Shown here: positions 53,401 to 61,964 of the stretch, in pieces
How the letters are laid out: each line of letters begins with the position of its first letter
How positions within the stretch are numbered: position 1 is the first letter of the stretch
Assembly (NCBI RefSeq): GCF_012844455.2
Contig: NZ_JABBCQ020000006.1
Span: 124,001 to 188,000, forward strand
DNA length: 64,000 bases
Direction of reading: 5' to 3'
From: Comamonas suwonensis
Lineage (GTDB): Bacteria > Pseudomonadota > Gammaproteobacteria > Burkholderiales > Burkholderiaceae_C
Notes under the pieces: generated by a model
What the model saw: only the letters and a program-made list of their open reading frames with translations
Database searches by the model: none
What the model was told of the DNA's origin: nothing
Position numbers and translations under genes: made by a program

Positions 53401-53660
53401 CTATTTTGATGACCTCGCTGGCCTTTATTCTGGGTGTGGTGCCTCTGTACATCGCCTCCGGTGCCAGCGCAGCCAGCCAGAAGGAAATCGGTACCGGCGT
53501 GTTCTGGGGCATGGTGATTGGCACGCCAATCTCCGTCTTCCTGGTGCCTGTGTTCTTTGTGACCGTGTTCAATCTGTTTGGCAAAAAATCCAAGCAAGAC
53601 TCCAACGCCAATCCCCCGGCAGCAACTTCTGCAGCACAGGGAGGCTCGCAACATGAATAA
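50481..53660 (+). CDS. RND multidrug efflux permease (AcrB/MexB, HAE1 type)
   Basis: 1059 aa, the usual length. MSKFFIHRPIFAWVIAIFVI start, proton-relay Asp407 and Asp408 in GIVVDDAIVVVENVERIM and Lys941 in LSAKNAILIVEFAKDL, at essentially AcrB numbering. Twelve TM segments and two large periplasmic loops are readable. Drug/proton antiporter of the inner membrane. Starts 14 nt after the adaptor gene; its end overlaps the channel gene. Confidence 0.97.
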   Translation: MSKFFIHRPIFAWVIAIFVIIAGVISITKLPIAQFPSVAPPTINVTATYPGATSQTMTDSVLQLIEREINGAQGLMYMESSAPAGGQGTLTVTFAPGTNPDLAQVDVQNRLARVLPRLPQVVQALGVRVDKSMSNFLMILAFQAASGETSRDDIADYVNRNVVPEIQRLDGVGKAQLFAAGRAMRVWIDPAKLQGFGLSITSVNAAIAAQNQQISGGALGDLPSTSGTSTTATIVVPGQLTTPEQFGEVVLRSNSDGSTVRLKDVARIELGIESYAFESRLDGKPAVAMAVQLTSTANAMATATLVKAKMAEMEPFLPTGVKWSSPYDTSKFVKISIEKVVHTLIEAIVLVFIVMLIFLQNIRYTLIPTIVVPIALLGTFAVMLMVGLTINILAMFAMVLVIGIVVDDAIVVVENVERIMSEEGLSPKDATIKAMGQIQGAVVGITVILVTVFLPLAAFSGATGNIYRQFSLVMAISIFFSGFFALTLTPALCATMLKPIPKGHAHDKKTGLLGPFYNWFNRKFEAGTQRYSSALSSVVKRSVQAFIVYLVVIAGVIFMFMRLPTAFLPSEDQGYVISLTQLPPGATLERTSKTVAELEQFVLSQPEVDHIISILGFSFMGQGQNVGLAFTTLKDWTQRTAPGSDAKSFADRTMGAMSKLRDGFIFTLVPPSISELGNSDGFTFRLQDRSGKGHAALLEARNQLIAKANQSQVLAGVRFDGVDDAPQWKVDINRDAVYAQRVNMSDLASTLATALGSSNSTDFPNNGFMQRVTIQADATRRMQPEDVMRLTVPNAQGQLVELSTMVSAKWISGPMQLTRYNGYPSMSITGQAKPGFTSGDAMKEMEQLAKGLPEGFSYEWTGQSLDEKKAGSSAMLLYAFSILAVFLCLAALYESWSIPLSVLLVVPLGVFGAVAGVLMRGMPNDIYFQVALITVIGLSAKNAILIVEFAKDLHAEGKTALEAALEAGHLRFRPILMTSLAFILGVVPLYIASGASAASQKEIGTGVFWGMVIGTPISVFLVPVFFVTVFNLFGKKSKQDSNANPPAATSAAQGGSQHE

Positions 53661-55089
53661 GACCTTGCTACCCGTAGCACTGGCCGGCGCGCTGCTGGCC
53701 AGTGGCTGCTCCTTCATCCCCACGCTGGATCGCCCTGCCGCCCCGGTGGCAGAGCATTTCTCTGCCGCCAATGAGCAGGCGGGCGCTACAGCCGCAGCGG
53801 ATATTCCCTGGCAGCAGTTCTTTACGGACCCTCGTCTGCAGCAAGTCATTCAACTGGCGCTGGACAACAACCGCGACCTGCGTGTGGCTGTGCTCAATAT
53901 CGAGAAAGCTCAGGCCCAGTACCAGATTCAGCGTGCAGCCCAGTTCCCTGAATTCGGCGTTGCCGGCAGCGCCAGCCGCCAGCCCAGCACCATCACGGGC
54001 AGCTACGGCAACTCGTACATGGTGGGCTTGTCCATGCCCAGCTGGGAGATTGACTTCTGGGGCCGCATCAGCAGCCTTAAGCAGCAAGCTCTGGCCCAGT
54101 ATCTGGCGACAGAAGAAGGCCGCAAGGCCGCGCAGATCAGCCTGATTGCCAATGTCGCCAACACCTGGCTCAACCTGCAGGCGGATGAAGAGCTGCTGGC
54201 CATTTCGCGCCGCACTCTGAGCACACGCGAGCAGTCCATCAAGCTGACCAAGCTGCGCCTGGATGCAGGCGTGACTTCCGAGCTGGACTACCGCCAGGCT
54301 CAGTCGCTGACCGAAAGCGCACGCGCCACCCTGGCCCAGCAGGCTGGTCAGCGCGAGCGTGATGTCAACGCCCTGACCCTGCTTGCAGGCCAGTCCCTGC
54401 CTGCCGATCTACTCATCAGCATGCAAGACAAACAGCTGCGCGAGCTGCCTGCACTGGCCGATGTGCCATCGGGCCTGCCCTCTGAGCTGCTGCTGCGCCG
54501 CCCTGACATCCGTCAGGCCGAGCAAAGCATGATTGCCGCCAACGCCAGCATTGGTGCGGCACGCGCGCTGTTCTTCCCGAACATCTCGCTGACCGCATCG
54601 GCGGGTTTTGTGAACTCGAAAGTCTCTGACCTGCTCAGCTCTGACTCTGCCGCCTTCACCATTGCGCCTTCGCTGTATCTGCCTATCTTCAACGCTGGCC
54701 GCAACCGCGCCAACCTGAAAGTGGCAGAGACCAACGAGAAAATTGCCGTGGCGCAATACGAGGGCTCCATCCAGTCGGCCTTCCGCGAAGTGTCTGACAC
54801 GCTGGTGAACCGCCGCTCCCTGAAAGATCAGCTCGATGCCCAGTCGCGCCAGCTGGAAGCCGAGCAAGTTCGCTACAAGCTGTCTGACCTGCGCTACACC
54901 AACGGCGTGGCCAGCTACCTGGACTTGCTGGATGCACAGCGCTCGCTGTTTGCACTCGAGCAATCCGTGGTGCAAGTGCGCTTGGCGCAGCTGCAAAACC
55001 AGGTCAACCTCTACAAGGTTCTGGGTGGCGGCTGGACTGAGCCTGTGGCCAGCAGCAACGCTGCTGCCCCAGCGACGGGCACCCCATAA
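53653..55089 (+). CDS. Outer-membrane efflux channel lipoprotein (OprM/TtgC type)
   Basis: 478 aa from the ATG at 53653, 8 nt inside the permease gene, with GGGAGG upstream. Lipobox LLASGCS. Two OEP repeats: PWQQFFTDPRLQQVIQLAL with GLSMPSWEIDFWGR..., and the second repeat with LRRPDIRQAEQ and LFFPNISLTASAG. TolC-like trimeric channel completing the tripartite pump. Confidence 0.96.
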   Translation: MNKTLLPVALAGALLASGCSFIPTLDRPAAPVAEHFSAANEQAGATAAADIPWQQFFTDPRLQQVIQLALDNNRDLRVAVLNIEKAQAQYQIQRAAQFPEFGVAGSASRQPSTITGSYGNSYMVGLSMPSWEIDFWGRISSLKQQALAQYLATEEGRKAAQISLIANVANTWLNLQADEELLAISRRTLSTREQSIKLTKLRLDAGVTSELDYRQAQSLTESARATLAQQAGQRERDVNALTLLAGQSLPADLLISMQDKQLRELPALADVPSGLPSELLLRRPDIRQAEQSMIAANASIGAARALFFPNISLTASAGFVNSKVSDLLSSDSAAFTIAPSLYLPIFNAGRNRANLKVAETNEKIAVAQYEGSIQSAFREVSDTLVNRRSLKDQLDAQSRQLEAEQVRYKLSDLRYTNGVASYLDLLDAQRSLFALEQSVVQVRLAQLQNQVNLYKVLGGGWTEPVASSNAAAPATGTP

Positions 55090-55113
55090 GCCGCAGTTTT
55101 TGCTGCCATCCAC

Positions 55114-55138
55114 AAAGGCGTCTTCGGACGCCTTTTTT
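55114..55138 (+). terminator. Terminator of the RND efflux operon
   Basis: AAAGGCGTC-TTCG-GACGCCTTT with a following T-run, a UUCG tetraloop hairpin 25 nt after the channel stop codon. Confidence 0.88.
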
Positions 55139-55283
55139 CATGGTCACCACAAATTGCCCTAGGTTGATCCAACTCAACTCCTTTATGCAGCGATCGTCAA
55201 CCCGTATCGTCGTGCAGTGGCATTCTTAACCCTCACTTCTATAATGGTTTGTTAAACCCTATCCCACGATCTCAGAGGACTTC

Positions 55284-56126
55284 ATGAGCGAGCAACACCA
55301 CGAAGAAGCCCATACCGGCCCCATCAAAAAACCCAAGCAGCTGTTGCTGGCTGTCCTCTTCTCGTTTGTGGTGCCCATTTTTGTAATCATCGGCCTGGTC
55401 AAGTTCGTGACCTCCTCAGAGACAACAGGCCCTGGCACCGGCAATCCCGAAATGGCCAAGGCCGTGCGCCTGCAAAAAGTGGGCACGATTGAGATCCGTG
55501 ATGCCAACCGCCCCCTGCGCGGTGGTGAAGAAGTCTACAAATCGCAATGCGCGGCCTGCCACGCCACTGGCGCAGCCGGTGCTCCCAAGTTTCAGGACAC
55601 TGCGGCCTGGGGCCCACGTCTGAAGCAAGGTCTGGACACACTGGTCCACTCAGCTCTGGCTGGCAAGGGTGCCATGGCAGCCCAAGGCGGTGGCGAATTC
55701 AATGACACCGAAATTGCCCGCGGCGTGGTCTACATGACCAATGCCGCTGGTGGCAGCTTCCCTGAGCCCAAGCCCCCTGCCGGTGCGGCGGATGCCGCCA
55801 GTGGTGATCCAGCAGCCGCCGAACCCGCTGCAGCGCCTGCCGCTGAAGCCGCTCCCGCAACGGCTGCACCAGCGCCAGCTGCTGCATCGAATGTAGGCAA
55901 GAGCATCTATGACACAACCTGCATGGCCTGTCACAGCAGCGGCGTGGCCGGTGCACCCAAGTTTGGTGACAAGGCGGCTTGGGCGCCCTTCATCGCCAAG
56001 GGTATGGACGATATGGTGAAAAAAGCCACACAAGGCGTGGGTGCCATGCCACCCAAGGGCGGCTCTACCGCTTCTGATGCAGACTTCAAGGCCGCCATCC
56101 AGTACATGGTGGACGCAGCCAAGTAA
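55284..56126 (+). CDS. Membrane-anchored di-haem cytochrome c (c5-like)
   Basis: 280 aa. One N-terminal TM anchor (LLLAVLFSFVVPIFVIIGLV) with no cleavage site, then two class-I cytochrome c domains with haem sites CAACH (near 91) and CMACH (near 212), each followed by a conserved GAPKF-D--AW-P segment and a distal Met. The domains are joined by a ~50-residue Ala/Pro linker. Electron carrier in the periplasm; the partner is not visible in this window. Both repeats are alike, so the gene arose by internal duplication. Confidence 0.92.
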   Translation: MSEQHHEEAHTGPIKKPKQLLLAVLFSFVVPIFVIIGLVKFVTSSETTGPGTGNPEMAKAVRLQKVGTIEIRDANRPLRGGEEVYKSQCAACHATGAAGAPKFQDTAAWGPRLKQGLDTLVHSALAGKGAMAAQGGGEFNDTEIARGVVYMTNAAGGSFPEPKPPAGAADAASGDPAAAEPAAAPAAEAAPATAAPAPAAASNVGKSIYDTTCMACHSSGVAGAPKFGDKAAWAPFIAKGMDDMVKKATQGVGAMPPKGGSTASDADFKAAIQYMVDAAK

Positions 56127-56158
56127 ACAGCGCCACAGTGGCTTAGCGGCTCACGCTT

Positions 56159-56198
56159 CAAACCATAAAACCGGTCTTGCGCCGGTTTTATGGTTTTT
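56159..56198. terminator. Bidirectional terminator
   Basis: AAACCATAAAACCGG-N7-CCGGTTTTATGGTTT with T-run on the plus strand and A-run on the other side; serves the cytochrome gene and the convergent gene at 56235. Confidence 0.85.
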
Positions 56199-56202
56199 GG
56201 TC

Positions 56203-56245
56203 TCTAGCGCTTGATAGATAAGCGCAAGCAGCTATCAATTTTGCA
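56203..56245. repeat. Intergenic repeat (AGCGCTTGATAGATAAGCGC type)
   Basis: AGCGCTTGATAGATAAGCGC followed by AGCAGCTATCAATTTT; the inverse of the element at 60172-60222. It overlaps the end of the convergent gene at 56235, so it may encode its last residues. Confidence 0.6.
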
Positions 56246-56792
56246 TAGCCTCTGGACTCAGCACAAAGCCAAACTGTGCGGGCAACAAGGCGCTGCTCGC
56301 CTCCTGCACCTCGGGCAAATCACCGCGTTCCAGCGCATTGGCGGCATCCAGCATGTCAAGGCTGTGCACCATGCCCAGACCTTGCGGCAGGGCGAGGAAC
56401 AGTCGCCCCAGTTCATCCATCACTACCTGCTGCACCTGCGCCACTGACAGCTCCTGTCCGGTGTGGCTGTGCAGCTGCAGACCTTGCTCTGTGCTGCGCA
56501 AACGCCATATCCACGGGGCAGATTCCAACTCCACATACACGCGCTGGGGACCATTCTGAAAGTACCAGCGCCCATCAGCCTCGGCCAGATAGTTGCGGGC
56601 AATAAAGTCCGCCAGCTTTTCATGGCGCAGCGCATTGCCCTTGGCACCGGGTTGACCGCTGTTAAAAGCACCACAGGCCTGCGCCTGATCGTCACGCAGC
56701 CACCATTGCCCGCGTGCATCCAGGCCCAGCCAGCCACTGCAGGCGGGCACATTGGGCCACTTGGCCATGGCCTGCTTCACGATGTCATCCAT
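56235..56792 (-). CDS. Conserved hypothetical protein with FQNGPQRVYVELE motif
   Basis: 185 aa, starting 3 nt after the stop of the upstream hydrolase gene with a strong AAGGAG site inside that gene. Sequence MDDIVKQAMAKWPNVPACSGWLGLDARG and WYFQNGPQRVYVELESAPWI is characteristic of a family in Burkholderiales with a DUF designation I cannot give with certainty. No catalytic motif is obvious. Soluble. Function unknown; coupled expression with the hydrolase is clear. Confidence 0.85.
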   Translation of the reverse strand: MDDIVKQAMAKWPNVPACSGWLGLDARGQWWLRDDQAQACGAFNSGQPGAKGNALRHEKLADFIARNYLAEADGRWYFQNGPQRVYVELESAPWIWRLRSTEQGLQLHSHTGQELSVAQVQQVVMDELGRLFLALPQGLGMVHSLDMLDAANALERGDLPEVQEASSALLPAQFGFVLSPEAMQN

Positions 56793-56795
56793 TGG

Positions 56796-57806
56796 CTATC
56801 TCTCCTTGTTGTGTTGCGGCGCGGTGACCCACTGTGCCAGCCACTGGGTCACCGCCTGCGACATGGCCTGCACATGGGCCGGCCATGCGCCGCTGGCAAA
56901 ACCTGCATGCCCGCCATGGGGTGGCTGCCACAGCTGCACCGATGCACTTACGTCACTCACCGTGGGCAGACTGTGCGCGGGCACAAACGGGTCATTCAGC
57001 GCATTGAGCAGCAGCAGCGGCACAGCCACCTGCTTGAGCAGGGGCTTGGCCGATGCACGAGTCCAGTAATCATCCGCGTTTTTGAAGCCGTGCACCGGTG
57101 CGGTAAACACATCATCAAACGCATGCAGCGTGCGCGCGCGCAGCAGTGCGGCCTTGTCAAACGCCCCCGGCGACTGCTGCCATTTACCCAGCGCCTTGGG
57201 CACCAGCGTGCGCATGAACATGGGCGTGTAAATCCAGCGGTTCAACCCCCGCCCCAGACTGATGCCACCCGCCACTAAATCGAGGGGAGCGCACACCACC
57301 GCAGCCCCTTGGATAAGCTGCGCCGCCGCCTGCTGCTGCACCCCAGCCCAGCGCGCCAGTGAATTGCCGCCCAGCGATATGCCCATGGCCAGCAAATCGC
57401 CGCTAGCGCCTTGCTGCAGTCGCCTCAAAATCCAGTCCACCTCATCCACATCCCCCGAGTGGTAGGCGCGCAGCAGTCGGTTGGGCTCGCCGCTACAACC
57501 GCGAAAATGTGGCACCGCCAGTCGCCAACAGCGCTGCGCACAGGCCAGCGCTGTTGCCTTGGCATAGTGACTGGACGATGAGCCTTCCAGCCCATGAAAC
57601 AGTACCAGCGTGGGCGCATTCGCAGCCACTGCATGGCTTGAGAAATCGACATCAATAAAGTCACCGTCCGGCGTATCCCATCGCTCACGCCGCCACGGCT
57701 GTGGCAGCGCGCCCTTGGCCTGATAGCGAGCGCAGAGCGATGCCCAGATGGTCTGAACATGGCCCCCGGGCTGCCACCAAGGGGCACGGAATTGTTCAAA
57801 GCTCAT
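56796..57806 (-). CDS. YheT-type alpha/beta hydrolase
   Basis: 336 aa from the ATG at 57806; an upstream extension to 57995 lacks family similarity. APWWQPGGHVQTIWASL at the N-terminus, oxyanion region LVLFHGLEGSSSSHYA, nucleophile elbow AMGISLGGNSLARW (Ser), Asp in NALNDPFVP and His in HGGHAGF complete the triad. YheT/EMB8-type hydrolases probably act on esters or lipids, but the physiological substrate is unknown. Confidence 0.92.
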   Translation of the reverse strand: MSFEQFRAPWWQPGGHVQTIWASLCARYQAKGALPQPWRRERWDTPDGDFIDVDFSSHAVAANAPTLVLFHGLEGSSSSHYAKATALACAQRCWRLAVPHFRGCSGEPNRLLRAYHSGDVDEVDWILRRLQQGASGDLLAMGISLGGNSLARWAGVQQQAAAQLIQGAAVVCAPLDLVAGGISLGRGLNRWIYTPMFMRTLVPKALGKWQQSPGAFDKAALLRARTLHAFDDVFTAPVHGFKNADDYWTRASAKPLLKQVAVPLLLLNALNDPFVPAHSLPTVSDVSASVQLWQPPHGGHAGFASGAWPAHVQAMSQAVTQWLAQWVTAPQHNKER

Positions 57807-58041
57807 GCCTGCCCCAGCCAGTCCCGCAGCTCTGGCTGCAAGCCATTCTTTGGCGCCGCACGCCAGATAAGCTCTGACGGCACGACCTGAATACCCGGCG
57901 GGCACCTGATGGGGAAAAAGTGAACATGCTTGCAATGCTAGCGCCACGCGGCGTCGGACAGGAGCACAGGTTCTGGGCGCACGTGCCAATATCAAGCCCT
58001 TATGCTATGGTTTCCGCATCTATTTCGTGACTGGAAACTCC

Positions 58042-58659
58042 ATGAAACGCTGGCTCCTGATCATTGCGACTGCTGCCTCCATGCTCTCCCTCACGGGCTG
58101 CGGCTATAACGACTTTCAGCGTCTGGACGAAAAATCCAAGGCCGCATGGGGCGAGGTTCTGAACCAGTACCAGCGCCGCTCAGACCTGATTCCCAACATC
58201 GTCGCCACCGTCAAGGGCGAAGCCAGCTTTGAGCAAGACACGCTGACCAAGGTCATCGAAGCGCGCGCCAAAGCCACCTCCATTCAGGCCACGCCCGAAC
58301 TCATCAACAACCCTGAAGCCTTCAACAAGTTCCAGCAGGCTCAGGGCGAACTCTCAGGCGCACTGTCTCGCCTGATGGTGGTGGCAGAAAGGTATCCAGA
58401 CCTCAAGGCCAATCAGGCTTTCCGCGATCTGCGCGTGACATTGGAAGGCACGGAAAACCGCATCACCGTGGCCCGCAACGAATACATAGGCACCGTGCAG
58501 GCCTACAACATACTGGCGCGCAGCTTCCCAACCAACATCACTGCCAAGGTGTTCGGCTACGCCGTCAAACCCACCTTTACTGTCCAGAACGAGGCTCAGA
58601 TTTCTCAGCCACCGGCTGTGGACTTCTCTCAGCCTGCGGCTCCAGCCACCGCCAAGTAA
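58042..58659 (+). CDS. lemA: LemA family lipoprotein
   Basis: 205 aa from the ATG at 58042; a GTG at 58027 is possible. Lipobox LSLTGCG, then YNDFQRLDEKSKAAWGEVLNQYQRRSDLIPNIV, the LemA signature, and conserved RITVARNEYIGTVQAYN. LemA proteins are helical-bundle membrane-associated proteins of uncertain role; they are commonly encoded next to TPM-domain proteins, as here. Confidence 0.94.
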   Translation: MKRWLLIIATAASMLSLTGCGYNDFQRLDEKSKAAWGEVLNQYQRRSDLIPNIVATVKGEASFEQDTLTKVIEARAKATSIQATPELINNPEAFNKFQQAQGELSGALSRLMVVAERYPDLKANQAFRDLRVTLEGTENRITVARNEYIGTVQAYNILARSFPTNITAKVFGYAVKPTFTVQNEAQISQPPAVDFSQPAAPATAK

Positions 58660-58683
58660 GCCATACGCGCTCACAAGGTTTAC

Positions 58684-59616
58684 ATGCAAAACAAGGCTCT
58701 AACCCTTATCCATCAAGCGCTTACAGCTCTTGTTTTGGCATGGCTTACGCTTTTTGCAGCCCTACCCGCACTGGCCCAAACAACGAACGGCGGAGTAGGA
58801 TCACAACTCAAACCCGTGCCGGAACTCTCAGGCCGGGTCATCGACCAGACCCACACCCTCAGCAGCAGCGATGTGCAAGCGCTGAGCGAAAAGCTCAAAA
58901 CACTGGAAGACGAAACGGGTGCACAGGTAGCAGTGCTGATGGTGGCAACCACCGCGCCTGAAGATATTGCTTCCTACACCTGGCGTGTCGCCAGCAGCTG
59001 GAAGCTGGGGCGCAAAGACATTGGCGACGGCAGCCTCATCGTCGTGGCAAAAGACGACAGGCGCATGCGCATCGAGGTAGCGCGCAAGCTGGAAGGGGCG
59101 ATTCCCGATATTCAGGCGGGCCGCATCATTGATGGCGCCATGAAGCCGCACTTCCGCGCCGATGATTATGCGGGCGGGCTTTCTGCCGCCATCGATCAAA
59201 TGAGCCTGCTGATTCGCGGTGAGAAGTTGCCAGCCCCGGCCCAGCAGCAAAGCCAGAGCAGCTCTTTGTCGCAAAACCTGGACTTTCTGCTGCCGCTGCT
59301 GTTATTCGGCTTCCCCATCGGCATTGCCATTGCCCGTTCTCTCTTTGGCCGGGGACTGGGCTCGCTGATTATGGGTGGCATCACCGGTGCAGCGGCCTAT
59401 TTCATCACCACCAGTATGCTGGTGGCGGGAGTGGCCGCCTTCATCGGACTGATGTTTACGCTGTTGTCCAACCTCTCGCGAGGCGGCGGCGGTCCTTACA
59501 TCAGCTCTGGCGGCGGAGGTGGCGGGAGCAGTGGCGGTGGTTTCAGTTCCGGGGGCGGCTTCAGCTCTGGTGGTGGTGGCAGCTTTGGGGGCGGCGGCGC
59601 TTCGGGAGATTGGTGA
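58684..59616 (+). CDS. TPM-domain (YgcG-like) membrane protein
   Basis: 310 aa. Signal peptide to ~32, TPM domain at ~48-180 (GRVIDQTHTLSSSDVQALSEKL, GAQVAVLMV, YAGGLSAAIDQM), two TM segments (~200-260) and a C-terminal Gly/Ser-rich tail with repeated GGGFSSGG. This is the standard LemA partner architecture. The role is uncertain; phosphatase activity has been reported for some TPM proteins. 24 nt after lemA. Confidence 0.92.
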   Translation: MQNKALTLIHQALTALVLAWLTLFAALPALAQTTNGGVGSQLKPVPELSGRVIDQTHTLSSSDVQALSEKLKTLEDETGAQVAVLMVATTAPEDIASYTWRVASSWKLGRKDIGDGSLIVVAKDDRRMRIEVARKLEGAIPDIQAGRIIDGAMKPHFRADDYAGGLSAAIDQMSLLIRGEKLPAPAQQQSQSSSLSQNLDFLLPLLLFGFPIGIAIARSLFGRGLGSLIMGGITGAAAYFITTSMLVAGVAAFIGLMFTLLSNLSRGGGGPYISSGGGGGGSSGGGFSSGGGFSSGGGGSFGGGGASGDW

Positions 59617-59617
59617 G

Positions 59618-60160
59618 ATGAGCAATATTTTCCATCGCCTTGCACGTCTGGTGCGCCATCGCTGGGCCGAGCAACATTTGCGCAAGTCCCTGCCCGCCTC
59701 CACCCTGCGCGAGCTGGAGCTGCTGATTGCCAAAAGCGAGCTGGGCCACAGCGGCCAGGTACGCATTTGCGTTGAAGCAGGCCTGCCCTGGAGCTATATC
59801 TGGCGCGATGCCACGCCTCGCCAACGGGCGCTGTCGCAGTTTGCCAAGCTCCGTGTCTGGGATACCGAACACAACAACGGTGCCCTCATCTATTTGCTGC
59901 TGGCCGATCACGCCATCGAAATCGTCGCCGACCGTGCGCTGGATCGCACCATGAGTGCCGAGCAGTGGCAGACCCTGATCAGCGATATGCAATCGGCCTT
60001 CAAGGGCGGGCATTTCCATGTGGGGCTGGTCACGGCGCTGGAGCGGGTCAGCCGCCAGCTACAGACGCACTTTCCACGCAAATCCAGCCATATCGCTGAC
60101 TCACGCAATCTGCCCGATGCGCCGGTGGTCGAGCGCCACCTGCCACACCGAGATCGCTGA
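59618..60160 (+). CDS. Second TPM-domain protein (cytosolic type)
   Basis: 180 aa from the ATG at 59618, 1 nt after the previous stop. No signal peptide. TPM-like core: LELLIAKSELGHSGQVRICVEAG, RVWDTEHNNGALIYLLLAD and HAIEIVADRALDR. Third member of the lemA-TPM-TPM operon. Confidence 0.88.
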   Translation: MSNIFHRLARLVRHRWAEQHLRKSLPASTLRELELLIAKSELGHSGQVRICVEAGLPWSYIWRDATPRQRALSQFAKLRVWDTEHNNGALIYLLLADHAIEIVADRALDRTMSAEQWQTLISDMQSAFKGGHFHVGLVTALERVSRQLQTHFPRKSSHIADSRNLPDAPVVERHLPHRDR

Positions 60161-60171
60161 GGCCTGTCAAG

Positions 60172-60228
60172 ATTCAAACTTCATAGCTGTCAGCGCTTAT
60201 TTATCAAGCGCTAGAAGCTAAAAAGCTG
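60172..60228. repeat. Intergenic repeat (CAGCGCTTATTTATCAAGCGCTAG type)
   Basis: ATTCAAACTTCATAGCTGTC then AGCGCTTATTTATCAAGCGCT and AGAAGCTAAAAAGCT. Contains an AGCGCTT/AAGCGCT palindrome and an imperfect outer inverted repeat. Related copies: 56203, 61345 (degenerate) and within rsmB at 33422. Confidence 0.65.
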
Positions 60229-60229
60229 T

Positions 60230-60901
60230 TTAACCCAGCACATTACGCCCATAAGGCGAACACAACCACAGCACGGCAGCCACATTGATCAGCACCATGA
60301 GCCAGAACTCCTGCTGGAAACGGGTTTTGCTGCTTTTATGACGCAGCCACTGCTGGGCCAGCAAAGCGCCAGGCCAGCCACCCACCAACGCCATGGTCTG
60401 CAGCATTTTCTCTGGCGTGCGCCACTGGCCTTTCTGGGCAGACCATTTGTCTTGCCAGTAAGCCATGAAGGTCAGCACGCTCAAGCCCGCATACACCAGC
60501 CAGATGAAGCGCGGCACGCTCCAGATGCTGGCCGCGGTCAGCATCAAGACCAACCACAGAAGCAGCACGCCGTAGCTGAAACGGCTGGAGGCGTGCCAGC
60601 CCTGGGGCGCTCTGGCTTCTGAACGAGATGCGGGGCGACGGCTACGTGGCGCGGCTTTTGGGGCAGCGGCCACCGAAGTGGCAGCGCGCCACGCCACCCT
60701 GAGCGCACGTTTTTTGCCTTGCTCCATGCCCACAGCAAACTCCAGCCGCAGGCCGGGCCTGGGCCGCTGATCGGCAGAAGGACGCGGCTCAAAGGCACTG
60801 ATATGCACAAAGAGCCGCCCGCCGTCATCGGCCTCGATCCAGCCAAAGCCCCGGTCATCGTTCCATTGACTCAAAGTGCCGCCATAGCGCATGTCTCTCA
60901 T
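60230..60901 (-). CDS. Cold-shock domain plus DUF1294 membrane protein
   Basis: 223 aa (ATG at 60901; ATG at 60892 also possible). N-terminal cold-shock/OB domain GTLSQWNDDRGFGWIEADDGG and RLFVHISAF with RNP-like residues; basic linker (RSRRPASRSEAR); then a DUF1294 domain with ~3 TM helices (AYWQDKWSAQKGQWRTPEKM, GGWPGALLAQQWLRHKSSK). The fusion of a nucleic-acid binding domain to this membrane domain is known in proteobacteria; function unknown. Confidence 0.92.
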   Translation of the reverse strand: MRDMRYGGTLSQWNDDRGFGWIEADDGGRLFVHISAFEPRPSADQRPRPGLRLEFAVGMEQGKKRALRVAWRAATSVAAAPKAAPRSRRPASRSEARAPQGWHASSRFSYGVLLLWLVLMLTAASIWSVPRFIWLVYAGLSVLTFMAYWQDKWSAQKGQWRTPEKMLQTMALVGGWPGALLAQQWLRHKSSKTRFQQEFWLMVLINVAAVLWLCSPYGRNVLG

Positions 60902-61039
60902 GTCTTTCCCTTGTTGTTTTGCCGTACTGAATTCCGCGCCATCGTCAGAAGGCTGGCCTGTTCTTCACAGAATCAAGTCAACAAACCCTGCGCCTGTGTT
61001 AGTTTCAGGGCAGTCGTCTCTTTTAAGAAAGCACATCGC

Positions 61040-61309
61040 ATGAAGAAATCCTTGTTCTCTCTGGCCATCGTCAGCGCCGCCTTGGCGCTTAGCGCCTGCT
61101 CCTCCATCAGCCCCAAGGGCGCGGAGACACCAACGGCATACGACTACGCTTTGAGCTGCAAGCTCAAGGAAGATGACCCGAAGAAGTGCGAAGCCCAGAT
61201 ACGCGCCCTGTGCGATGACCCCAGCAAAGCCGTAGTACGCAAGTCACGCCATGTGGATCCCTTGGACAACTCCGTGGTCTACGCCTATCAGGCGGCTTGC
61301 AACGGCTAA
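61040..61309 (+). CDS. Small lipoprotein of unknown function
   Basis: 89 aa from the ATG at 61040; longer in-frame starts upstream lack support. Lipobox LALSACS. Four later cysteines (LSCKLKEDDPKKCEAQIRAL, then LCDD and ACNG) could form two disulfides. No family recognised. Divergent from the CSD-DUF1294 gene, with ~140 bp between. Confidence 0.78.
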   Translation: MKKSLFSLAIVSAALALSACSSISPKGAETPTAYDYALSCKLKEDDPKKCEAQIRALCDDPSKAVVRKSRHVDPLDNSVVYAYQAACNG

Positions 61310-61344
61310 TTCACACACCTGCCGCCGGAATTTTGGTTATTTTT

Positions 61345-61392
61345 GAGCTCTAGCCCTTATATATCCAGCGCTACGCGCTTCCATATCAAGAG
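61345..61392. repeat. Degenerate copy of the intergenic repeat
   Basis: GAGCTCTAGCCCTTATATAT then CCAGCGCTACGCGCT resembles the 60172 element with several changes, located between a small lipoprotein gene and the atpC terminator. Confidence 0.45.
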
Positions 61393-61403
61393 CAAACAGA
61401 CAT

Positions 61404-61435
61404 AAAAAAAGCCACCGCATGCGGTGGCTTTTTTG
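61404..61435. terminator. Terminator of the ATP synthase operon (bidirectional)
   Basis: AAAAAAGCCACCGCATGCGGTGGCTTTTTT, a perfect self-complementary stem with T-runs on both strands, about 32 nt after the atpC stop. Confidence 0.9.
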
Positions 61436-61466
61436 TGCCGAAGTTCCATGCCCGAAGGCATGTTCA

Positions 61467-61883
61467 TCAACGCTTCTGGCGGAACTTGCGCAGAGCAGCC
61501 ACTTGGGCGGCCAGCACGGCCAGCTCGGACTGAGCCTTGGCCAGGTCCAGTTCGCTCTTGGCGTTCTTCAGAGCTTCTTCTGCCGAGGCCTTGGCCGCGT
61601 TGGCCTTTTCCTCGTCCAGATCCTTGCCGCGGATAGCGGTGTCGGACAGCACGGTCACGCAGTTGGGTTGCACTTCCAAAATGCCACCGGCCACGAAGAC
61701 AAATTCTTCGCTGCCATCAGGCATTTCGATGCGCACCGAACCCGGCTTGATGCGGGTGATCAGCGGTGTGTGGCGGGGGAAAATGCCCAGCTCGCCCGCT
61801 TCACCGGGCAAAGCGACAAAACGCGCTTCACCGGAGAAGATGGACTCTTCGGCACTGACCACATCAACGTGGATGGTGTTCAT
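61467..61883 (-). CDS. atpC: ATP synthase epsilon subunit
   Basis: 138 aa. [20 protein letters not shown] start, [19 protein letters not shown] and [16 protein letters not shown] are typical of F1 epsilon; the C-terminal helical domain ([20 protein letters not shown]) is present. Rotor subunit regulating F1. Last gene of the operon. Confidence 0.97.
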   Translation of the reverse strand: MNTIHVDVVSAEESIFSGEARFVALPGEAGELGIFPRHTPLITRIKPGSVRIEMPDGSEEFVFVAGGILEVQPNCVTVLSDTAIRGKDLDEEKANAAKASAEEALKNAKSELDLAKAQSELAVLAAQVAALRKFRQKR

Positions 61884-61964
61884 CTTTGCTCCTAGAAAAG
61901 GTTAAAAACTGGTCCTAAAACCTCCACGCCCCCAAGCCAGAAACGCCAAGCAAGGGCCGCCCCG

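Noticed and set aside
51453..53849. 798-codon minus-strand frame opposite the RND permease and start of the channel gene
   Set aside because: Antisense shadow of a firmly assigned gene; His/Gln-rich translation typical of such shadows.
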